Part shown: positions 6,769 through 11,195 of the stretch, in pieces | Numbering within the stretch: the stretch's first letter is position 1 | Layout of the letters: the number at the start of each line of letters is the position of its first letter | Program-made: the position numbers and the translations under genes | Assembly (NCBI GenBank): GCA_031379035.1 | Contig: JANNEU010000369.1 | Coordinates: forward strand, 1 to 11,195 | Direction: 5' to 3' | From: JABFRJ01 sp031379035 | Lineage (GTDB): Bacteria; Pseudomonadota; Alphaproteobacteria; Rhizobiales; Hyphomicrobiaceae | Length of the DNA stretch: 11,195 bases | The notes under the pieces: model-generated | Told to the model about the DNA's origin: nothing | What the model saw: only the letters and a program-made list of their open reading frames with translations | The model's database searches: none

Positions 6769-6939
6769 ATGATGTTGACACTGCTTAAAGCCGCAAGCGC
6801 GAACAAGACCGGCGCCACATCCATCGAATACGCCATGATTGCTTCGATCATCTCGTTGGCGATCATCGCTGGCGCATCCCAAATCGGGATCAATCTTAAA
6901 ACCACATTTACAAACGTCGCGACCAACATCAGCAAGTGA
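6769..6939 (+). CDS. Flp/Fap-type pilin (Tad type IVb pilus subunit)
   Basis: 56 residues. GGAG (6755-6758) lies 10 nt before the ATG at 6769; a second ATG follows directly. A short leader ending KTG is followed by ATSIEYAMIASIISLAIIAG, a class III prepilin signal: cleavage after Gly, Glu at +5 and Tyr at +6 of the mature protein, then a single hydrophobic helix. The C-terminus (LKTTFTNVATNIS) closely matches the usual end of Flp pilins. The mature peptide of about 42 residues would be processed by a TadV/CpaA prepilin peptidase and assembled by the Tad secretion machine, giving adhesive Flp pili. No tad/cpa gene is in the window, so it is an orphan copy here. It stands alone in a gene-poor region. 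Confidence 0.92.
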   Translation: MMLTLLKAASANKTGATSIEYAMIASIISLAIIAGASQIGINLKTTFTNVATNISK

Positions 6940-6985
6940 ACGTGGCTCGCACACCGGTGTAGCAGACGTGGAAGAATTTTTGCGC

Positions 6986-7003
6986 ATCGGCTGCACAGCC
7001 GAT
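6986..7003. terminator. Palindromic stem-loop after the pilin gene
   Basis: ATCGGCTG (6986-6993) is the reverse complement of CAGCCGAT (6996-7003), giving a 7-bp stem with a GCAC loop, 46 nt after the pilin stop. A T5 run lies before the stem (6977-6981), not after it on the plus strand, so termination is only possible, not clear. Confidence 0.35.
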
Positions 7004-7072
7004 CGAAAGTGCGATCCTGGCGGCTCGCGAGCACCGCAGTGCGTCCAACTCTTTTGAACTGCAGTACGCTCA

Positions 7073-7096
7073 GCACTCCGTTTATGAACGGAGCGC
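7073..7096. other. Stem-loop in the gene-poor region
   Basis: CTCCGTT (7076-7082) pairs with AACGGAG (7087-7093) around TATG. After one A/C mismatch the outer GC/GC bases (7073-7074 with 7095-7096) also pair. No T-tract follows on either strand. A perfect 10-bp palindrome GCTCGCGAGC lies nearby at 7023-7032. Confidence 0.4.
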
Positions 7097-7177
7097 GATC
7101 CGTATCGCAGCGGTGTCGCTTCGAGCGCGCGAGACAAATGCGCAGAATGTGCTGATGCGGAGAAGTTTTGGTCGAAA

Positions 7178-7222
7178 ATGCGCGCGCGGCGCTTAAAACA
7201 GCGAGGGGTTCCGCGCGCGCAT
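7178..7222. repeat. Perfect 12-bp inverted repeat of alternating GC
   Basis: ATGCGCGCGCGG (7178-7189) is the exact reverse complement of CCGCGCGCGCAT (7211-7222). The 21-nt loop contains an inner CGCT/AGCG stem around TAAAAC. It can form a cruciform or a very stable RNA hairpin, and the alternating CG runs favour left-handed DNA. No gene boundary explains it. Confidence 0.6.
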
Positions 7223-7496
7223 ACTGACGGTTGGCTGTCAGCTGCACCACACTTCCACTGCAAAACGCGCACGACAAGCCCTATGCGCCGTTGTTCCACA
7301 GCGCCACACATGCGCCAATTGAGTTGTGGCACCGGCAAGCCGGACTGAAACGTCGGCAGTGGACCTGAGCGCCGCAACCGTCGCACTCCGATAGCAACAC
7401 TTTTCAGTCTGCTGTTTTGCAGACCTTGCATCCGAAAGTCTCTGGACGTTCGATCGGTCAGACGTTTGCGAATCGTTACCCGTGGCGTCATTGGGT

Positions 7497-7524
7497 CATC
7501 GCACATCGCACATCGCACATCGCG
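7497..7524. repeat. Short tandem repeat, four copies of a 7-bp unit
   Basis: CATCGCA occurs three times head to tail, followed by CATCGCG. A 7-bp unit would shift frame if it changed number within a gene, but no convincing gene covers it, so it may simply be slippage-prone non-coding DNA. Confidence 0.85.
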
Positions 7525-7842
7525 GACTGACTATTTCTTAATGGTGCCGGACATTCTTGTTGCCAGAGTTCGGGCTCCAAATCACGCGGCAGTGCCCGGT
7601 GCCAGGCCGGCGACAGCGGTCGCATCGGAGGCTGGTTAACAGCGCCGCCTGACGATGAGACTATTAGCGCGACCGCGCCCGCTTTCTGCCGACCCGCCCG
7701 GTCCATCAGTCGCATCAAATGTTGTCAATGCGCCACACCACGCAACGATCTGCAAACTGAGAAACACTTATGCCGGATGGTGCCTTTAATCTCAGCGGCT
7801 GCATCGGTCTTTCTACACCCGACGAAGTTGCAGGGGCGTGGC

Positions 7843-8445
7843 ATGCGGTTCAGGATTCATATCGCATTCGTGATGGCGTTGGTTTGTGTCTCACAAGCCG
7901 CAGCCACCAAGGCTGCGTTCGCCGCCGGGCCCTTGGTCGAGCGGATCGGCGACTGGGATCTCATCTGCCAGGTGGGTGACAGCCAAGAAGCGCTTCCCAG
8001 CCTCGCCGCCACCAAGCCAGCGACCGATGCCGCAAAGGTGGCTGCAGCATCCGGCGAGACCTCTAAACCCGCAACCGATTGCCGGCTGATCCAGTCCCAC
8101 GCCCTGGACGCAGAGAAGCAGAATTTGCTCATTCTCTCGATTGTGCTGGCCGGCAAAGACCGGTCCGGGCTGGCCGTGATCTCGGTGCCGCAAGCGGTCT
8201 ACCTGTCACCTGGCATATTGATGAAGGTCGATGCCAAAGAGCCGTTCAAGATCCTCTACGAGCTGTGCAATCCACGCGGCTGTCACGCGGGATTCCAAGT
8301 CAAGGATCAGGTCTTGCAAGCCTTCAAGGGCGGGACGGAAGCCAAGACTGTCGTCTGGTCGATCGACAACAAGGCGATCGAGGTCAAGATCGCGTTGAAA
8401 GACTTTTCCAAGGCGATGGCGCGTTTGGCCGAGGTCTCCAAATGA
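7843..8445 (+). CDS. Invasion-associated locus B (IalB) family periplasmic protein
   Basis: 200 residues from the ATG at 7843, which has AGGGG 6 nt upstream; an earlier ATG (7777) would put 22 residues before the signal peptide. Residues 1-27 are a Sec signal with cleavage after AFA. The IalB fold is recognised by GDW (36-38), four cysteines (42, 80, 142, 147) in the family's C...C and C-x4-C arrangement, a central stretch LAVISVPQAVYLSPGI and the closing amphipathic helix LKDFSKAMARL. Residues 45-78 form an Ala/Pro/Thr/Lys-rich insertion between the first two cysteines. The family is named after the Bartonella protein linked to erythrocyte invasion but is widespread in non-pathogenic alphaproteobacteria, where its role is unclear. 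It is the first gene of a tight operon; its stop overlaps the next start as ATGA. Confidence 0.88.
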   Translation: MRFRIHIAFVMALVCVSQAAATKAAFAAGPLVERIGDWDLICQVGDSQEALPSLAATKPATDAAKVAAASGETSKPATDCRLIQSHALDAEKQNLLILSIVLAGKDRSGLAVISVPQAVYLSPGILMKVDAKEPFKILYELCNPRGCHAGFQVKDQVLQAFKGGTEAKTVVWSIDNKAIEVKIALKDFSKAMARLAEVSK

Positions 8446-9404
8446 GGCGTCGGACTACATATTGGGTCATCACAGCGGCCTTTGCCGCCTTCAGCGCGAC
8501 ATTGGCTTATGCGCAACCCGCTCCCGTCGCAGCGCCGCCAGCGGACTGTCTCTCTGGCGCCGTCTATGCGGTTCCTTCCCACGGTGCGGCGACCGAACAC
8601 CCAGCAACGGCACTCCCGACCCAGGTTGGACCGGATGTTCGTGCGCTTTATGTCGGCGAACGTCACGGGATCGATGCGCATCCCAAAGCGGCCGCCTGCC
8701 TGCTGTCGCATCTGGGCGGCCGGGTGCACACACTTGTCCTGGAGCAGATCCGACAGGATCAGCAAGCCATCGTCGACACCCAACGCGCAACGCACCCTGA
8801 AACGGCCAGCCAGCTTGGGTCGGCGCTGACGTGGTGGAAGAGCGGTTGGCCTGCGTGGCGGCTTTATGAGCAGCTGGTGTCGATGGCCTGGATCGGCAGG
8901 ATCGCCGTCCGCGGAGGTGACGTCGCGTTCGACGCCAAACGTCCTGCCGAAGGCGAACTGGCGCGGTCGTATGCCGACAGCGCGGGACCGAACCGGTTTG
9001 AGCCAGCCGTGCAGAGCTGGGCGGCGGCCATGCGGCGCGCCCACTGCAATTTGATCGATGACACCCGGGCCCGTGACTTGGCCTTGACGCAAGTGCATCG
9101 CGATCTCGCGATGGCCTCGGTGGTTCATGCGAGCGTGAGGACCCAGGGGGTGGTGATGTTTTACGGCGGCCGTGCCCATGCTCGGCGTGATCGGTCCCTG
9201 CCCAGCCTCGCCGTCGCCAAAGCTCCGTCAGACCACGTGTCGATCGCGCTGATGGAAGATGCCGATCCACAAACGCGCCGGGCGACGGCGGAAGGGCTGC
9301 GCGGTCAATACGACCTCGTCTGGTTCGTCGGCCAACCTCCCAAAACACCCGAGAGCTGTGAACGATTGGCTAGCCTTACCGGCCGCCCGCAAACCAAACG
9401 ATAG
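8442..9404 (+). CDS. ChaN-like haem-binding uptake/Tiki-superfamily protein, exported
   Basis: 320 residues. The ATG at 8442 overlaps the previous stop (ATGA), and GAGG lies 7 nt upstream inside the preceding gene. Residues 1-24 are a signal peptide (MRRRTTYW..., ending AYA). The ChaN/Tiki fold is indicated by LYVGERHGIDAHP (69-81), the acidic strand end LVLEQIRQDQQ (98-108), WWKSGWPAWRLY (131-142) and the late motif MFYGGRAHARRD (239-250). These correspond to the family's G-E-x-H, V-L-E, W-x-x-x-G-W-P-x-W and G-x-x-H-x-R-x-D signatures. Family members such as Campylobacter ChaN bind haem at the outer membrane, while related Tiki/TraB proteins are metalloproteases. No lipobox is evident, so it may be soluble in the periplasm. 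Haem binding or peptidase activity is not determinable here. Translational coupling with the IalB-family gene suggests a joint role. Confidence 0.82.
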   Translation: MRRRTTYWVITAAFAAFSATLAYAQPAPVAAPPADCLSGAVYAVPSHGAATEHPATALPTQVGPDVRALYVGERHGIDAHPKAAACLLSHLGGRVHTLVLEQIRQDQQAIVDTQRATHPETASQLGSALTWWKSGWPAWRLYEQLVSMAWIGRIAVRGGDVAFDAKRPAEGELARSYADSAGPNRFEPAVQSWAAAMRRAHCNLIDDTRARDLALTQVHRDLAMASVVHASVRTQGVVMFYGGRAHARRDRSLPSLAVAKAPSDHVSIALMEDADPQTRRATAEGLRGQYDLVWFVGQPPKTPESCERLASLTGRPQTKR

Positions 9405-9416
9405 GATTAAGGTGCC

Positions 9417-10229
9417 ATGTCCGCGTTCAGACTGAAATTCAGCCTGCTCAGCCTCGCCGTTGCTGTCGCAACATCGAACTTGGCGATGGCAGCGAGTGTC
9501 AAAGAGGGCCTCGAGGCCCTCGACAAAAAGCAGTTCGAGGTAGCGGCAAAGCAGTTCTCTGAAAGCTTCGACAAGGGAGATGCGGACGGTGGGTTCTACC
9601 TCGGGCGCATGTTGGAGCTCGGCGTCGGCTCTAAGCCCAACCCCGCCGGTGCGTTGTTGCTCTATAAAGCGGCTGCTGAAAAAAAGAGCGCTAAAGCCAT
9701 GAACCGTCTTGGGCTGATGCACTTCCGCGGTGAACTCGGTGTGCTTCAGGACCAGGATACGGCGAAGAAGTTTCTCTGTGGTGCGGCGGATGCCGGCGAC
9801 AAGGACGCACAATTCAACTGCGCTGAGTTGATCGCGGCCGCGGTGCCTGCGGACGGCGACATGAAGCCAGCCGTTGCCTACTACGATAAGGCGGCTGCGC
9901 AGAACCACATCGGTGCCCTCAATACCCTCGGCATGATCAACAAGGCCGGCAAGGGCGTCAAAGCAGATCCCGAGAAGGCACGGAAGTACTTTGAAGAGAC
10001 GGCGTCGCGCGGCAACCCCATCGGTCTCTTTGAACTGGGTCTCATGCACGAGCGCGGCGCGCCAATGGCAAAGAACCTCGCCAAGGCGCATCTCTACTAC
10101 AACCTCGCCAACGTCCGTCAGCATCCGGATGCCGCCGTAGCGTTGCAGCGCGTCTCGCCGCAGATGGCTGTTGACGACATGACACGCGCGCAAGCGGAAG
10201 CGCGCGGCTGGAAGTCCAAAACTGACTAA
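9417..10229 (+). CDS. Exported Sel1-repeat (TPR-like) protein
   Basis: 270 residues from the ATG at 9417, 12 bp after the ChaN-like stop, with AGGA and AAGG in the short gap. Residues 1-25 are a Sec signal peptide (cleavage after LAMA). The mature protein is a solenoid of Sel1-like repeats at about residues 59-91, 92-128, 129-164, 165-200 and 201-238. They carry the typical A-x-x-x-L-G-x-x-x-x-x-G signature (AKAMNRLGLMHFRGELGV, GALNTLGMINKAGKGV, GLFELGLMHERGAP) followed by the A-x-x-x-Y/F-x-x-A-A half. Such proteins are helical scaffolds for protein interactions, often in the periplasm, and not enzymes. The gene is the third of the operon and probably acts with its neighbours; the binding partner is unknown. 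Confidence 0.9.
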   Translation: MSAFRLKFSLLSLAVAVATSNLAMAASVKEGLEALDKKQFEVAAKQFSESFDKGDADGGFYLGRMLELGVGSKPNPAGALLLYKAAAEKKSAKAMNRLGLMHFRGELGVLQDQDTAKKFLCGAADAGDKDAQFNCAELIAAAVPADGDMKPAVAYYDKAAAQNHIGALNTLGMINKAGKGVKADPEKARKYFEETASRGNPIGLFELGLMHERGAPMAKNLAKAHLYYNLANVRQHPDAAVALQRVSPQMAVDDMTRAQAEARGWKSKTD

Positions 10230-10230
10230 G

Positions 10231-10244
10231 GGCCGGAAACGGCT
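10231..10244 (+). terminator. Short GNRA-type hairpin after the Sel1 gene
   Basis: GCCG (10232-10235) pairs with CGGC (10240-10243) around a GAAA tetraloop, closed by a G-U pair, directly after the TAA at 10229 and followed by TGTTGTGT. The stem is short and the T-tract weak, so read-through into the transporter gene is likely. Confidence 0.25.
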
Positions 10245-10267
10245 GTTGTGTCCGTGTACCGGATGCA

Positions 10268-11195
10268 ATGCGACGCAGTGCGTTTGGGGGCAGGATGTTC
10301 AGTGCGTTGAGGGCAACAGCCCGGCCGCGCCACGGCCGGGCAGACACGTCAGATGCGCGCGCCAGCGGGCGTCGCTGGAGCGCGGGAGGTTTTGCATTGA
10401 CAATGCTGTTTTGCCTCACCGGCCCCGCCAGGGGCCAGTCGTTGCCATCACCCCAGGACCTCAACCGCATCCAGGATCAGATCATCCGGCAAGAGCAGCT
10501 TTCGAGAGACCGGCTGGAGCGCGCCAAACAACCGGACCGCCCCAATATCGGCGGCGGCACGGCGCCCGCCGCCAGCGTACCTGCCGCCCCGCCCCGCAAA
10601 AAAGGCGAACCGTGTTTCAAACTCGAGACCGTCAAGATCTCCGGCTTCGAGCGGATCGGGCTGCCGCCTGCGGGTTGGGACCGCCTCAAAGGCAAGTGCG
10701 CGACCATTGCCGATCTCGGCGATCTGTTGAACGATCTCAATGTCGCCTACCAAAAGGACGGTTGGATTACGACACGGGCGTACTACCCGCAGCAGAACCT
10801 CAACTCCGGAACCCTCGAGATTGCCATTGTTCCCGGGCGCGTGGCTGGCTTCGACTACGGTGCCAATACCCCGGCCGACAGCCGCGTCAGCGCGGCGTTT
10901 CCGAATGCAACGGGCGATCTCTTGAACTTGCGCGATCTCGAGCAGGGGCTGGAGAATTTCAATGGCGCGCCGTCACAAAGCAGCAAGTTCCAATTGTTCC
11001 CCGGCGCATTGCCCGGTACGTCGGTCGTGCGGTTGACTGAGCAAACGACCAAACCTTGGCGGGTCGGCGCCAGCGTCGACAACAGCGGCGTGCTGTCGAC
11101 CGGGATCTACAAATTCAAGACGACGGCCGCCCTCGACAACATCCTCAATGTCAACGACGTGTTGTCGTTCAGTGCAACGACCAACCTCGACCGTG
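10268..11195 (+). CDS. Two-partner secretion outer-membrane transporter (TpsB/ShlB/FhaC family), 5' part
   Basis: 309 residues are visible and the frame runs off the right edge. The start is uncertain: ATG 10268 is used; ATG 10295 (with GGGGG 4 nt before) is also possible. A TTG at 10397 has the best site (GGGAGG) but would truncate the signal peptide. Numbering from 10268, residues 33-57 supply an Arg-rich then hydrophobic signal sequence ending ARGQ. Residues 63-86 are a helix like the FhaC plug helix H1, and 90-112 a Pro/Ala/Gly linker. Residues 115-190 are a POTRA_2 domain with the family's paired cysteines (Cys116, Cys144) and NVAYQKDGWITTRAYYPQQ (158-176) and SGTLEIAIVPGRV. From about 195 the ShlB-type barrel begins (LNLRDLEQGLENFN 219-232, FPGALPGTS 244-252, DNSG 271-274). 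Members thread a large TpsA exoprotein through the outer membrane; the partner gene is probably to the right. Confidence 0.9.
   Translation, partial: MRRSAFGGRMFSALRATARPRHGRADTSDARASGRRWSAGGFALTMLFCLTGPARGQSLPSPQDLNRIQDQIIRQEQLSRDRLERAKQPDRPNIGGGTAPAASVPAAPPRKKGEPCFKLETVKISGFERIGLPPAGWDRLKGKCATIADLGDLLNDLNVAYQKDGWITTRAYYPQQNLNSGTLEIAIVPGRVAGFDYGANTPADSRVSAAFPNATGDLLNLRDLEQGLENFNGAPSQSSKFQLFPGALPGTSVVRLTEQTTKPWRVGASVDNSGVLSTGIYKFKTTAALDNILNVNDVLSFSATTNLDR
10319..10341. other. Nine-bp all-GC hairpin near the start of the tpsB-like gene
   Basis: GCCCGGCCG (10319-10327) pairs perfectly with CGGCCGGGC (10333-10341) around CGCCA. If translation starts at 10268 or 10295 it lies inside the extended N-terminal signal region and could slow ribosomes; if translation starts later it would lie in the leader and could act as a terminator or attenuator. 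No T-tract follows. Confidence 0.5.

Larger units (their letters stand above)
6940..7842. other. Long gene-poor region rich in inverted repeats
   Basis: 903 bp between the pilin gene and the ialB-like gene. It holds stem-loops at 6986-7003 and 7073-7096, a palindrome at 7023-7032, the 12-bp inverted repeat at 7178-7222, CCGGC-AA-GCCGG at 7332-7343, a GTCTGC/GCAGAC hairpin at 7407-7424 and the 7-bp tandem repeat at 7497-7524. Minus-strand ORFs covering it (up to 413 codons) have biased translations with no recognisable domain and no ribosome site, so I treat it as non-coding. The promoter of the downstream operon should be in its right end, but I could not place it. Confidence 0.45.

Noticed and set aside
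6277..7518. Minus-strand 413-codon ORF, with an overlapping 273-codon ORF at 6456-7277
   Set aside because: Translations are Arg/Cys/Ser-rich with no domain or signal, they run antisense to the convincing Flp pilin and the lipoprotein 3' end, and the start lies in the 7-bp tandem repeat without a ribosome site.
7488..7718. Minus-strand 76-codon ORF
   Set aside because: No Shine-Dalgarno before any start; its end is made of the 7-bp tandem repeat, and no motif is recognisable.
8307..9348. Minus-strand ORFs of 290 and 285 codons opposite the ChaN-like gene
   Set aside because: Their composition is typical of antisense frames in GC-rich genes; the plus strand carries clear family motifs.
9228..10268. 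Minus-strand 346-codon ORF
   Set aside because: It is the antisense shadow of the well-supported Sel1-repeat gene and has no recognisable domain.
10246..11040. Plus-strand 264-codon ORF in another frame over the tpsB-like gene
   Set aside because: The translation is Arg/Pro/Cys-rich without motifs, while the adjacent frame shows POTRA and ShlB signatures running off the right edge.

Overview
The window looks like a stretch of a GC-rich (roughly 60 percent by eye) alphaproteobacterial chromosome. This is inferred from an invasion-associated locus B (IalB) family protein, an Flp/Tad-type pilin, a YkuD L,D-transpeptidase of alphaproteobacterial style and the codon preference. Nearly every recognisable product is exported: surface, periplasmic or outer-membrane proteins dominate. 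I saw no rRNA, tRNA, CRISPR array, transposase or integrase.

Left part (1-2700). The 3' end of a very large surface/secreted protein built of alternating Ig-like (He_PIG/dystroglycan-cadherin-like) and VCBS/tandem-95 cadherin-like domains, with a 229-residue repeat period, runs into the window and stops at 2119. A strong stem-loop follows. A convergent small gene on the minus strand (2227-2514) probably encodes a small exported Cys-containing protein, and a compound hairpin at 2188-2217 separates the two genes.

Middle part (2700-7840). A periplasmic L,D-transpeptidase (2889-3746) is followed by a hypothetical acidic protein (3858-4268). A hypothetical minus-strand protein (4487-4963) has a tail resembling a ModE/LysR-type winged helix. 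A minus-strand LysM lipoprotein (5185-5592) lies divergent to a plus-strand small lipoprotein (5939-6385). The next 1.4 kb is gene-poor. It contains one short but convincing gene, an Flp pilin of 56 residues (6769-6939), surrounded by inverted repeats that include a perfect 12-bp GC-alternating one at 7178-7222, and a 7-bp tandem repeat.

Right part (7843-11195). A tight plus-strand operon encodes an IalB-family periplasmic protein, a ChaN-like (haem-binding uptake/Tiki superfamily) protein overlapping it by ATGA, and a Sel1-repeat exported protein 12 bp later. After a short gap comes the 5' part of a TpsB/ShlB/FhaC-type outer-membrane transporter of a two-partner secretion system, cut off by the window end. 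Its exoprotein partner is not in the window. The cluster may be a cell-envelope or export module, but the joint function is inference.

Long antisense ORFs in this GC-rich DNA were considered and rejected as shadows.
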